Shown here: positions 9,205 through 17,187 of the stretch, piece after piece
Numbering within the stretch: position 1 is the first letter of the stretch
Layout of the letters: every line of letters starts with the position of its first letter
Assembly: GCF_000614975.1 (NCBI RefSeq)
Contig: NZ_BALM01000034.1
Coordinates: forward strand, 1 to 40,480
DNA from: Shewanella marina JCM 15074
Lineage (GTDB): Bacteria; Pseudomonadota; Gammaproteobacteria; Enterobacterales; Shewanellaceae
Length of the DNA: 40,480 nt
Direction of reading: 5' to 3'
Program-made: the position numbers and the translations under genes
The notes under the pieces: generated by a model
The model's input: the letters and a program-made list of their open reading frames with translations, nothing else
The model's database searches: none
What the model was told of the DNA's origin: nothing

Positions 9205-11583
9205 ATGATGGAACCTACTGAAAATTCAGCGGCACCCGTACGGCCGTTACAAAAGTTGCGCCCTAAATATATTACGCTGATTTTATTTATCTTATCAGCA
9301 GTATATTTAATACCCGAGGCAGTATTTAATGCCAAATTAGTTAGCGTCGCCGGTGGTGGTGGTAGTAGCCATGAAGAGTTACATTTAGTTGAGCTATTTG
9401 GCCGTACCATTTCAGGTATCGGTGTCAGTTTATTAGTGTTGGACATGTTGCTTAAGGGCGCATTAGTACGCACCAAATTGCGTACATTTATGTGTTCATT
9501 ATTAATTGTGGCTTTAGTGTGGCCAACGGTGTTTTTTGGCCAGAAATTATTAGTTGATAAATTATTGGTTGATCCAAGTACACCAACGCAGCGACAAGAA
9601 GCATTTTTTGCATCCATGTTACGCTCTGGTCTGGCAATCAACGCGGTTAAGATTAGTGGTTTACCATACAATTCTGCTCATGCCGCTTTGCCTGCTGAGA
9701 TGACCTTTTTGGCGCTGATGGGTGGTTTAGTGTATGCCAACTCTGAGTTTATTGACCATGTTGAAAAACAGCAGCAAGCGATTGTAGGTAATTATATTAC
9801 TAACCGTGCAGGGTTGGAGTTCCCAAAACACTATGCGCAATATCAGCAATTAAGAGATCAAGTCAATGAAGCTTGGACGCAATATCAAGGCGGCGTAAAA
9901 AAGTATAATGCAGCTATTGCATCATCACCTAGCCGAGCAGATAAAGCTTGGCAGCAAGTTGAAAATGAAATTGCCAGTGGTTGGAAAAAATATCAGCAAG
10001 CTGAAAAATCATATTTAGCTCGTGCTGAAAGCCGCGCACAAAAAATTGCACCTCAGATTTACGATGCATTTGAAGACAAAAATAGATGTATCGATCGTTA
10101 CCAAAAAACCAGTAAGCAAAGAGGCAATCCAGAACGTTTACGCAGTTGTATTCGTAATGTTGAAGAAGATTACGCAAGAATATTGAAGCGCTATGACTTA
10201 CCGTTTAAACCAATGGATTTTTGGTTGATCCGTGAAGAGGGGCGTATTCGCGGTGAAACATCGATTAAAGAATCGATTTTAACTTTAGGTTTATCAGCGT
10301 TGCTTGCAGGAATTGAAATTGCCGCAGGTGATGCGGGTGAGCAAGTGGTTAAGATGGTGTTTACCAATAAGGTGAGTCACTATACGCCTAAAATTTTAGC
10401 CTTGTATCAAGCGCAATTTAAGCGTGAAACGGGTTACCCAATGGGTATTAACAGCATGCTAGCTTTTAGACACCATGAGGTGACCAGTGCTAAAGTGCGA
10501 AAAAGTTTGGCTCAAAAAGATATTATTCTGGGTAAAAGTTGGCATATAACTGACTATAACCAGTTTGAAAAGGCCGTTGCAACAAAAGTCAGAAAAGAGG
10601 CTAATCGTCAGTGGCAACAACAAACTGCTGCACAAGGATTAGTGGCTAAACCCAATTTGAATTTTAATCAATTTCAACGTTTGGATAGCATTCAAAATCG
10701 TATTAAAGCGAAAATGGGCGAGCGTTATTATGTTAATCCAGTTTTGGCAACGTGGAATAATAAGCAGTTTTATCAACATGTGATAGTGCCTAATATTAAT
10801 AAAGAGCGTGATTATTGGTTAGCCTACCTTGATGCTTCACTCGCGCAATTTGCTGATGGTGGCCCGTTAGCTGAAGATGGTAAGTCAGCTTTACGATCAG
10901 TATTGGTACCGCCAATCTCGATGTCGATTTCGCTATTACTTGTGATTTTAACTGCGCTTAAATTGCCGATAAAGTTTTGGCAAGTGGTTAAGCCGAGCGA
11001 AAGCCATTCTCACAAGTGGCTCAATGGCGCAGTGTCATTTGGCTTGATTATTGCAGTGCTATTAGTGCCCGTGACGGTGCTTAATTCAAAATTTACCGAA
11101 GAGACAAGTACTACGGGTTACTTCTTTGACAAGGTGTCTGAAAATAGCTCACCTGTAGTGTCATATGCATTAACTTGGGTGATTCATACCCAGCCATTAG
11201 TGCAGCCGATTGGTTATGCGATTGATAATCAACTTGGGATCACTCAGTTATTTAAGCAAGTGTTGGAAGCACCAATTAATGAATTTGATAAAGTGGTGAT
11301 GGCGGAGTTAAATCCACCAATCAGCCATGAAGCATTAAAAATTGCTAAATCTGATATTCTGAATGAGCAAGGCACCATTAAGTTATTACCGTTTACTGTG
11401 GATACTAATGTGGCCAATGCCAAAGTTAGGATTATGAATATTAAGCCGAGTTATAAGGCGGGAATGATGTTGCCTCCAAGCAATTATGATGTTGAAATTT
11501 CTGCGCCCGGTTATCAAACTCAGCGACTATGGCTGAAGCATAACAGCCAAGGTAGCCACAAAATAAGCTTAACTCGCCAATAA
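9205..11583 (+). CDS. Large membrane protein with C-terminal PEGA-like domain, unknown function
   Basis: 792 residues; AGGAAA lies just before the ATG, which is 5 bases after the GDPD lipoprotein stop. Hydrophobic segments are near residues 14-34, 57-80 and 88-106, and again near 572-590 and 612-632. Between them is a long hydrophilic, helix-rich part (about 190-560) with many Q, K and E residues. The last ~65 residues (TNVANAKVRIMNIKPSYKAG ... GYQTQRLWL) look like a PEGA domain, a small surface-associated beta fold. I do not recognise the rest. The tight coupling to a GDPD lipoprotein suggests that both act at the cell envelope on the same substrate; this is inference. Confidence 0.85.
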   Translation: MMEPTENSAAPVRPLQKLRPKYITLILFILSAVYLIPEAVFNAKLVSVAGGGGSSHEELHLVELFGRTISGIGVSLLVLDMLLKGALVRTKLRTFMCSLLIVALVWPTVFFGQKLLVDKLLVDPSTPTQRQEAFFASMLRSGLAINAVKISGLPYNSAHAALPAEMTFLALMGGLVYANSEFIDHVEKQQQAIVGNYITNRAGLEFPKHYAQYQQLRDQVNEAWTQYQGGVKKYNAAIASSPSRADKAWQQVENEIASGWKKYQQAEKSYLARAESRAQKIAPQIYDAFEDKNRCIDRYQKTSKQRGNPERLRSCIRNVEEDYARILKRYDLPFKPMDFWLIREEGRIRGETSIKESILTLGLSALLAGIEIAAGDAGEQVVKMVFTNKVSHYTPKILALYQAQFKRETGYPMGINSMLAFRHHEVTSAKVRKSLAQKDIILGKSWHITDYNQFEKAVATKVRKEANRQWQQQTAAQGLVAKPNLNFNQFQRLDSIQNRIKAKMGERYYVNPVLATWNNKQFYQHVIVPNINKERDYWLAYLDASLAQFADGGPLAEDGKSALRSVLVPPISMSISLLLVILTALKLPIKFWQVVKPSESHSHKWLNGAVSFGLIIAVLLVPVTVLNSKFTEETSTTGYFFDKVSENSSPVVSYALTWVIHTQPLVQPIGYAIDNQLGITQLFKQVLEAPINEFDKVVMAELNPPISHEALKIAKSDILNEQGTIKLLPFTVDTNVANAKVRIMNIKPSYKAGMMLPPSNYDVEISAPGYQTQRLWLKHNSQGSHKISLTRQ

Positions 11584-11598
11584 TTACTGGTGTGCATT

Positions 11599-11626
11599 AA
11601 AAAGGAGAACTTAGGTTCTCCTTTTT
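11599..11626 (+). terminator. Terminator after the GDPD-PEGA gene pair
   Basis: AAAAAGGAGAAC and GTTCTCCTTTTT (11599-11610, 11615-11626) make a perfect stem with a TTAG loop and a T-rich 3' side, 15 bases after the stop. Confidence 0.9.
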
Positions 11627-11702
11627 GTTACCTAGATAAAAGCGTTATGGCTAACCAAAGATGTTGATGTGATGTGTAAACAAAAACCAAGCATCGATAA
11701 GT

Positions 11703-12260
11703 CTATTTCTCAGTAAACTCACGACAAATTAATAATGTCTCTTCTTTAAGCAATAGCTCATTAGTTAATTGGCAATGGTAGTGTGTTTGGTCAATCGTTT
11801 GGTTATATTGGCAATTTAGACATTGACCAAACATTTTACTGCCATGTTGATGTTGTAACTGTACTAATAAGTTGCTTAATTGGGTAATGATAGGCGATAC
11901 GTCAGTGTTGCCAATACTGGTCATCAATTTTGATGGCATCAGTTGTTTTACCAAAGACTCACCCGCTGTAGTGACTTGGATATGCGCAATTCTTTTGTCA
12001 TGAGTATCTTTGTGTTTAACGATAAGTTGTTTTTTCTCAAGTACCTTTAAGGTTTGCGATACAGTGCCTTTGGTTTGGCCTAAATATTCGGTTACTGCCA
12101 TGGGCGTATCCGAATAACGATTACATTGGCTTAAATAATAGAGTGCTTCTAGCTGCACTGAAAGTAAGCCATGTTGTTGTAATGCCTGTCTATTCTCAGC
12201 CCTAATTAGGCTCGACGTTCGCTCAAGTAGCGTTTGAAGTTCAATTATATTCTTATTCAT
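11703..12260 (-). CDS. MarR-family regulator with C-terminal four-cysteine tail
   Basis: 185 residues from the ATG at 12260. The middle is a MarR winged helix (MAVTEYLGQTKGTVSQTLKV, LEKKQLIVKHKDTHDKRI). After the DNA-binding domain comes a tail with CLNC, HYHC and LIC (Cys147, Cys150, Cys163, Cys179), spaced C-x2-C-x12-C-x15-C. This could bind a metal or Fe-S cluster, or sense redox state. An upstream in-frame GTG at 12284 is possible. I prefer the ATG because a promoter (-35 TTGTCA at 12295-12290, -10 TACTAT at 12272-12267) puts transcription start at or next to it, and no ribosome site exists for either codon. The mRNA would then be leaderless. The gene is divergent from the secreted-protein and redoxin genes, which it probably controls together with itself. 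Confidence 0.85.
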   Translation of the reverse strand: MNKNIIELQTLLERTSSLIRAENRQALQQHGLLSVQLEALYYLSQCNRYSDTPMAVTEYLGQTKGTVSQTLKVLEKKQLIVKHKDTHDKRIAHIQVTTAGESLVKQLMPSKLMTSIGNTDVSPIITQLSNLLVQLQHQHGSKMFGQCLNCQYNQTIDQTHYHCQLTNELLLKEETLLICREFTEK

Positions 12261-12266
12261 AGCTGA

Positions 12267-12295
12267 ATAGTATCGAATCAACACTAATTTGACAA
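12267..12295 (-). promoter_or_regulatory. Promoter for marR, probably giving a leaderless transcript
   Basis: On the minus strand, TTGTCA, a 17-bp spacer and TACTAT end 6 bases before the ATG at 12260. Transcription would therefore begin at or beside the start codon. Operator O1 sits over the -10 box. Confidence 0.6.
12268..12286. promoter_or_regulatory. Putative MarR operator O1
   Basis: The 19-bp imperfect palindrome TAGTATCGAATCAACACTA fits TAGTnTYGAnTCRAnACTA. It overlaps the -10 box and spacer of the marR promoter and would allow autorepression. A second copy lies 50 bp away, centre to centre, roughly five helical turns. Confidence 0.7.
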
Positions 12296-12317
12296 GTTCA
12301 AAAAATAACCGTATACA
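12289..12317 (+). promoter_or_regulatory. Sigma-70-type promoter for the secreted protein-redoxin genes
   Basis: TTGACA (12289-12294), a 17-bp spacer and TATACA (12312-12317) give a near-consensus promoter. Its -35 box overlaps the -35 box of the opposite marR promoter (TTGTCA on the minus strand, 12295-12290), so the two promoters stand back to back. Confidence 0.75.
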
Positions 12318-12336
12318 TAGTATTGACTCGAAACTA
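12318..12336. promoter_or_regulatory. Putative MarR operator O2
   Basis: The 19-bp imperfect palindrome TAGTATTGACTCGAAACTA is a second copy of O1 (about 18 of 23 bases match over the wider region). It begins right after the -10 box of the rightward promoter and covers the expected start point, a good position for repression by a bound MarR dimer. Confidence 0.7.
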
Positions 12337-12349
12337 ATTGGAGCGAACT

Positions 12350-13110
12350 ATGAAAATTAATATGGTATCGATAATACTGACGCTATTGTTAGTCAGTTAT
12401 CAGCAAACCAGTTTTGCAGATGCTAAGCATCAAGGCGGTATTCAAGCTATATCACAAACTCACATCCAACCTGAATTTGATATTGTTCATGCAAAAGTGG
12501 TCATGAAAGATAATGTGGCCACTTTCCATATGGCGGTATCGGGTAAGGCGGGGGGCTTAAGCCAACTGCATCGGGGAAACTCGCTGGCGCCAAAGCATAT
12601 GCTTATGTATGGCCCACTAACATTGATAGCTTTGATGTGGGCTTTGAACGAAAGGCGGGGATCTTAGCGCTGGCGGTGGCGACTCATCCTGATTTTGATG
12701 ACACGCCATTGTTTGATGAAAATGGCGATAATAATACCAATAATGATGGTAATGTTTGGCACAGCCACTGGGTGGTGTTGGTGCCAGATGAGCGTTGTGG
12801 TAAAGGTGCTTTAACGGTTAAAGATATTCCTAAAGGCGCGAAACCGCGTTTACCTAAAACGTGGCCAGGATTACCTATTTTACTGGATAGTCCGGGCTGG
12901 CAACCTATCTTGACTGGTGAAACCGTTGAGGTAAAAGTGCCATTTGACTCAGTACAAACCGATCAAGTAATTCATTATGATGGCGTAACGGCAGGACTAA
13001 GAGTCAGTGCGAATCTACATGCGCCGCTATTTTGTGTCACCAATGTTTTTGATGTTGCCTCGGGTGATTTAAGCCTTCCAGGCAGAGCTGATCCAAAGGA
13101 GAGCAAATAA
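12350..13110 (+). pseudogene. Secreted protein of unknown function, broken by one frameshift
   Basis: The ATG at 12350 has GGAG 6 bases upstream and a signal peptide ending near TSFA. The frame continues to the G6 run at 12550-12555, after which homologous-looking sequence moves to another frame (KPTASGKLAGAKAYAYVWPT, then VGFERKAGILALAVATHPDF) and runs to the TAA at 13108-13110. Adding one G to the run restores a single protein of about 253 residues. The mature part has a DDTPLFDENGDNNTNNDGN stretch that could bind calcium, and two late cysteines. I do not recognise a family. The redoxin ATG overlaps the stop by one base. The run could reflect a sequence error, a real mutation or phase variation. 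Confidence 0.75.
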
Positions 13111-13670
13111 TGAAATTAACTGATTTTGGGAAAAGCCCTAATCTATATGTTAGTGAATGGCTTAATACTGAGACAAAACTAAGTTTAGCGGAGTTGCAAG
13201 GGCAAGTAGTGGTGGTGTTTGTATTTCAAATGCTGTGTCCTGCCTGTGTGTCACATAGTATGCCGCAAGCTAAAAAGGTAGCGCAGGTTTTCGCTCATGA
13301 AAATGTTAAGGTGATAGGTTTGCATTCAGTGTTTGAGCACCACCAAGCGATGCAAACCGAGGCTTTAAAGGCATTTTTATATGAATATAAGATAAACTTT
13401 GCCGTGGCTATTGATGAGTCTTCTGAAGCGAGCTTTATTCCAAAAACCATGCAAGAGTATCAATTTCAAGGCACACCAACACTGCTTTTGATTGATACTA
13501 ATGGGCATCGGAGGATGCAGCATTTTGGTCATTTGGATGATATGGTGTTAGCGCATGCGATTAGTGAATTACTAAATGAACACTCCAACAGCAATAAGGT
13601 AGTCGTTGACTCTGCCGCAAATACTGAACCATTGAATCCAAGTTGTGATGATAATGGCTGTAAACCTTAG
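13110..13670 (+). CDS. Thioredoxin-fold redoxin (AhpC/TSA-TlpA-like) with Cys tail
   Basis: 186 residues. The thioredoxin fold is visible from about residue 20: VVVVFVFQMLCPACVSHSMP holds the CPAC active site (Cys43, Cys46), and FQGTPTLLLIDTNG holds the cis-proline. It lacks an obvious signal peptide, so it probably works in the cytoplasm. The C-terminal tail ends in CDDNGCKP, an extra cysteine pair (Cys179, Cys184) that might take part in disulfide exchange. Its ATG overlaps the stop of the secreted-protein gene (TAATG), so translation is coupled. With the Cys-tailed MarR next door, a thiol or oxidant response is a fair inference, but no substrate can be named. Confidence 0.87.
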   Translation: MKLTDFGKSPNLYVSEWLNTETKLSLAELQGQVVVVFVFQMLCPACVSHSMPQAKKVAQVFAHENVKVIGLHSVFEHHQAMQTEALKAFLYEYKINFAVAIDESSEASFIPKTMQEYQFQGTPTLLLIDTNGHRRMQHFGHLDDMVLAHAISELLNEHSNSNKVVVDSAANTEPLNPSCDDNGCKP

Positions 13671-13759
13671 TTAGCGCAATGGCTTCGAGGTGTTATTGAA
13701 ATATCGTAGAGGGTGTTATTGATTAACATCAGTTGTACTGCGATAAGTTTAGTTAATGG

Positions 13760-14188
13760 TCAATTATTTTTTAAACGGTAACCCATTAAAAAAAGTAAGC
13801 CCGAAATTAACCAAGCAAAACTCACTGAGATGGCAACTAGATCCATGAAGTGGGGATGACGTATCCAAAGTTGTATACCAAGTAAGCCTCTAATAATACA
13901 AAGTGCAGAAATGAGATAAACCACCCATGTTAACCAAGGTCATGTGCGGATAACTTTTGCAGCAGATAGTGCATATATGCCACATATAATTAAAGAGGCT
14001 AGAAATCATAATATTGGCAATAGGCGCGAACATTGTGCCATTTTGCGCAGAAGTTATGATTACTGTAGGCGCCTTTGAGCTGCATAACATTGTGGGCCAA
14101 GGATCAAACAAGAAAGGTGGGTCATGGCGGTTACAATACTGATGGCGGCTGCAAGTATCAATAGATAAGTACCAATACGATTGTTCAT
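13760..14188 (-). pseudogene. Small four-helix membrane protein, decayed
   Basis: The remains of one ~140-residue membrane protein are spread over three frames. It starts MNNRIGTYLLILAAAISIV at 14188, with AGAGAG just upstream. The first break is at the AAA run near 14074-14076, after which APTVIITSAQNGT continues in another frame. A second break is near 14001-14008, before LIICGIYALSAAKVIR. An in-frame TGA at 13940-13942 then interrupts the frame, which goes on with WVVYLISALCIIRGLLGI and ends LLFLMGYRLKNN. Two shifts plus a stop show real decay rather than a single error. The start lies 9 bases after the DUF998-like gene, so both once formed an operon. The family is not known to me. Confidence 0.7.
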
Positions 14189-14197
14189 TATCACTCT

Positions 14198-14789
14198 CTA
14201 ATTATTGACTAGGATATTCAAACAACATAACCATAATAATTGCAGCCCATAACCGATTCTTTGATGGGTACCAGCGTTAGTTTTATTTTTAAAAGCTTGA
14301 GCAAGTGTATACATAAAATAGATTGATGCTAATAAGCTGATTAATGAGAAAAATTTAAATATTAATGAAAATGAGCTAACAAATAGTGCCGTAATAGGGA
14401 TAACAACATAATAAATCCAGCCCAAGAATGTATTTTACAATTAACACTTGGTGATTTGGTATAAGGGTCTTTGTCCATGGGAAAGTAGCCTGCTACCAAT
14501 GTGCCTACACCATGAATAATGATCAATATACCAATAAAAATGATCGCTATTGATGTCTGATTATGCTGAATTAAATAAAAACCGAAAAGACAAAATAATA
14601 TGGCAAGTGGATAGTTATTGATAGGAGGACTCAGTGTTTCAGTTGGGCTGCCACTTGCGCCCAGTTCACTGCAAAATTGTGTACTGTGATTATATCCAGA
14701 GTATTGACTCGCGGTGAAAGCGACGCTAACAGTTACCCAAAGCGTGGCGATAAGCGCAGAATAAGAATATATGAGTTCAAAATAACCAT
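14198..14789 (-). pseudogene. DUF998-like membrane protein, frameshifted
   Basis: Most of the protein is readable in one frame, including the DUF998-type signature GVGTLVAGYFPMDKDPYTK followed by HSWAGFIMLLSLL. At the GGG run 14397-14399 (plus strand) it changes frame and ends ALFVSSFSLIFKFFSLISLL ... GYGLQLLWLCCLNILVNN. Adding one base there restores it. At the 5' end the ATG (14789) or a nearby TTG is in a different frame from the body, so another missing base lies between about 14740 and 14785, for example at the A4 run 14779-14782. About five hydrophobic helices are visible. It starts 17 bases after the HD-domain gene, and AAGGAG lies directly upstream. Confidence 0.7.
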
Positions 14790-14806
14790 CTCCTTAGTGG
14801 TGTTTC

Positions 14807-15388
14807 TTATCGTAAAATCCCATCTTTAACCGCTTGGTCTAATTTTTGCCTGATTGCAGCCCATAACGATTCACTGCCATTACTAATCGCTTTACCATTT
14901 AGTTCGTATACCTGCTGTTTGTCGATGCCATGTTTTTGCCAACTATGACCATTATCATGGAGGTTATGTAACAAAGGCGGCACACGGTCAATGGCTTTGG
15001 CAAATTTAGCCTCATTGGTTTTACCTGCCTCAAATTCATGCCAAAGTGATATATATTGCGTTGCCATTTTCTCTGGCAGTATGGCAAATAAACGTTCGAC
15101 ACTTACACGTTCACTGCCTATTTGTTGTGGACAATTACGATCATAAATAATTTTATCACCAGCATCTATTTCACCTAAATCGTGTATAAGCAGCATTTTT
15201 ATAACGTGTTCAATATTGATAGGGGAGTTTGAATATTCTTTGAGAAGCATTGCACTCAACGCGACATGCCAGCTATGTTCGGCAGAATTTTCATACCGTT
15301 TTAATCCTACAGGCCTAGATTTCCTCAATATGTCTTTAAGTTGCTCTATTTCAATAATAAAGAGCAAAATCTGTTCAATATTTTGCAA
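14807..15388 (-). CDS. HD-domain phosphohydrolase (YfbR/HDDC2-like)
   Basis: 193 residues starting with TTG at 15388; AGGGAG about 7 bases upstream supports this start and no in-frame ATG fits. The HD metal-site residues are present: SAEHSWHVALSAMLL, then LLIHDLGEIDAGD (His-Asp pair), and a later aspartate in AIDRVPPLL. The pattern fits the HD proteins that include 5'-deoxynucleotidase YfbR and eukaryotic HDDC2, which remove phosphate from nucleotides; the substrate here is not certain. It follows the ABM-domain gene by 14 bases and precedes two decayed membrane-protein genes, all on the minus strand. Confidence 0.87.
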   Translation of the reverse strand: MQNIEQILLFIIEIEQLKDILRKSRPVGLKRYENSAEHSWHVALSAMLLKEYSNSPINIEHVIKMLLIHDLGEIDAGDKIIYDRNCPQQIGSERVSVERLFAILPEKMATQYISLWHEFEAGKTNEAKFAKAIDRVPPLLHNLHDNGHSWQKHGIDKQQVYELNGKAISNGSESLWAAIRQKLDQAVKDGILR

Positions 15389-15402
15389 TGATGGCTCCCT
15401 AT

Positions 15403-15693
15403 TTAAATTTGGCTCATCTCATTAACAGTAAATGAAGCAACTTTGCCTTCGGTAACGCTAAGGTATTGGGCAATATGTTCGCTTGCCATATGTTGTTGCC
15501 ATAACTCTCTCGTTTGCCAATTCTCAAAAAATAAGAATATTGCCGGATTGTCATTGTCTTGATGTAAGTCATATTGCAAGCAACCTTGCTCATTTAAGGT
15601 CGCTGCAATTAAGTTTTGTAGAGCAGATTTTACAATATCAATACTGTCTTGATGGGCAATGATTTGGGCAACAATAGTTAATGGTCGAGTCAT
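15403..15693 (-). CDS. Antibiotic biosynthesis monooxygenase (ABM) domain protein
   Basis: 96 residues forming one dimeric alpha-beta barrel unit of the ABM/YgiN type: PLTIVAQIIAHQDSIDIVKS, GCLQYDLHQDNDNPAIFLFF, ENWQTRELWQQHMASEHIAQ. Members act as quinol monooxygenases or related cofactor-free oxygenases, and some are haem-degrading. The haem type usually carries an Asn and a Trp in set positions that I cannot place here, so quinol or reactive-carbonyl chemistry is a guess. It is the first gene of a minus-strand unit with the HD-domain gene. Confidence 0.85.
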   Translation of the reverse strand: MTRPLTIVAQIIAHQDSIDIVKSALQNLIAATLNEQGCLQYDLHQDNDNPAIFLFFENWQTRELWQQHMASEHIAQYLSVTEGKVASFTVNEMSQI

Positions 15694-15885
15694 AATAAGA
15701 CCGTTTATTCGTTAATGAATAACTCAAGATAAAGGATTTTAATGTTAATGAATAGTGTCTATTTTGAGGGTGGAAATCACATTTTAATGATGCATAGAAT
15801 CAATGATATAAATTTACGACAGTAGAATGTCATTATTGCTTGCTTATACCATGGGTATTATTTGCAAGATTAGCTAATTTCCCCT

Positions 15886-17139
15886 ATGATCCGTCGGTTT
15901 TTTATCGCTTACGGTGCCCACATGCTACAAACTTCTCTTTCTGGCAGTTCATCTGAACTGGTTATCAATGTTTTAACCCGCGTTTTGGCCGAAAGTAAGC
16001 CACTTGATCGTGCTTATTCTCTTGAATTTTCAGGCTTAAAATTACTGCCTGCAGAGCAAGCTCGTATTACCTTTGTAGTGGGTGATATTTTACGTCGCTT
16101 AAATTTATATTGTTATGTAGCTGATACATCACCTGAGTTGATGGAACGTGAAGGTTCTCGTTTACTTAATGCGTGGCATCTATTTCATCAATTACCATTG
16201 CCTAAAATGGCGTATTCGTTACAAATGGATGAAGCAAAGCTAAATGACCGTATTGAACAAGCGAAAGCTAACCCTGTGTTGTGGGATGGTTGCCCGCAAT
16301 GGTTGGAAGATATGGGACTTGAGCAGTTAGGTGATGCATGGCCTGCTGAACGCGCTGCGTTAACGGCTGCACCTAAACGCTACATTCGTGTCAACACATT
16401 AAAATGTGACCGTGAACAATTACAAGCCAAATTAGCCAAAGAAGGTGTTATAACCGAAGTTGTAGAGGGCGTTGAAAGCGCGTTAGAAGTGACTTCTGAT
16501 TCAGCATTATTCCGAACTCAGTGTTTCCAAGACGGTTTATTTGAGCAACAAGATGCTGGCTCTCAAAAAGTCGCTGCAGCACTTGATGCTAAGCCGGGCA
16601 TGCGCGTTGTTGATGCTTGTGCAGGTGCTGGTGGTAAAACGTTACATATTGCCGCACAAATGCAGGGTAAAGGTCGCTTATTAGCGATGGACGTTGAACA
16701 GTGGAAACTGGATAACCTTAAACAACGTGCTCGCCGCGCCGCGGCTCATAACGTTGAAACACGTATTATTGCCAGCAGTAAGACGATTAAACGCTTAAAA
16801 TTAACTGCTGACCGCGTGTTACTTGATGTACCTTGTTCTGGTTTAGGGGTATTAAAGCGTAATCCTGATTCTAAATGGCGTGATACCGCTGAACGTTTAC
16901 CTGTGTTGATGGCATTACAAGAGCAAATTCTACAGAGCTATAGCCGTATGGTTAAAGTTGATGGAATTTTAGTATACGCAACTTGTTCGATTATGCCGTG
17001 CGAGAACCGTCAGCAAATTGATAAGTTTTTAGCCGCTAATCCACATTTCACTCTACTTGAAGATGAAACCATTACGCCTGCAAACTCTGGCTTTGATGGT
17101 TTTTATTTAGCTAAGATGGTACGTACTAGCGAAGCTTAA
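15886..17139 (+). CDS. RsmB/NOP-family RNA (cytosine-5) methyltransferase
   Basis: 417 residues. It has an N-terminal NusB-like helical part (about 20-110) and a SAM-binding methyltransferase core. Motif I is VVDACAGAGGKTLHIAA (242-258). The two catalytic cysteines of m5C enzymes are present: PCSG (Cys317) and TCS (Cys367), with PCENRQQI after the latter. It therefore methylates C5 of cytosine in RNA, probably 16S rRNA; which position cannot be told from sequence. It is close to rsmB/rsmF in family, but the neighbours of rsmB (fmt, trkA) are absent, so no symbol is given. The start is uncertain: ATG 15886 or ATG 15922 (MLQTSLSGSS). Neither has a good ribosome site. Confidence 0.88.
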   Translation: MIRRFFIAYGAHMLQTSLSGSSSELVINVLTRVLAESKPLDRAYSLEFSGLKLLPAEQARITFVVGDILRRLNLYCYVADTSPELMEREGSRLLNAWHLFHQLPLPKMAYSLQMDEAKLNDRIEQAKANPVLWDGCPQWLEDMGLEQLGDAWPAERAALTAAPKRYIRVNTLKCDREQLQAKLAKEGVITEVVEGVESALEVTSDSALFRTQCFQDGLFEQQDAGSQKVAAALDAKPGMRVVDACAGAGGKTLHIAAQMQGKGRLLAMDVEQWKLDNLKQRARRAAAHNVETRIIASSKTIKRLKLTADRVLLDVPCSGLGVLKRNPDSKWRDTAERLPVLMALQEQILQSYSRMVKVDGILVYATCSIMPCENRQQIDKFLAANPHFTLLEDETITPANSGFDGFYLAKMVRTSEA

Positions 17140-17155
17140 GCATTGCTTGAATATT

Positions 17156-17187
17156 AAATGCCGCAAATATTGCGGCATTTTTATTTT
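17156..17187 (+). terminator. Terminator after the RNA methyltransferase gene
   Basis: AAATGCCGCAA (17156-17166) and TTGCGGCATTT (17170-17180) form an 11-bp perfect stem with a 3-base loop, followed by a T-rich tract. It overlaps the end of the convergent gene at 17187 by one base. Confidence 0.9.

Noticed and set aside
15844..15861. Short palindrome TATACCATGGGTATT, similar to the MITE end
   Set aside because: Only a few bases agree with the element end and no partner repeat is near.
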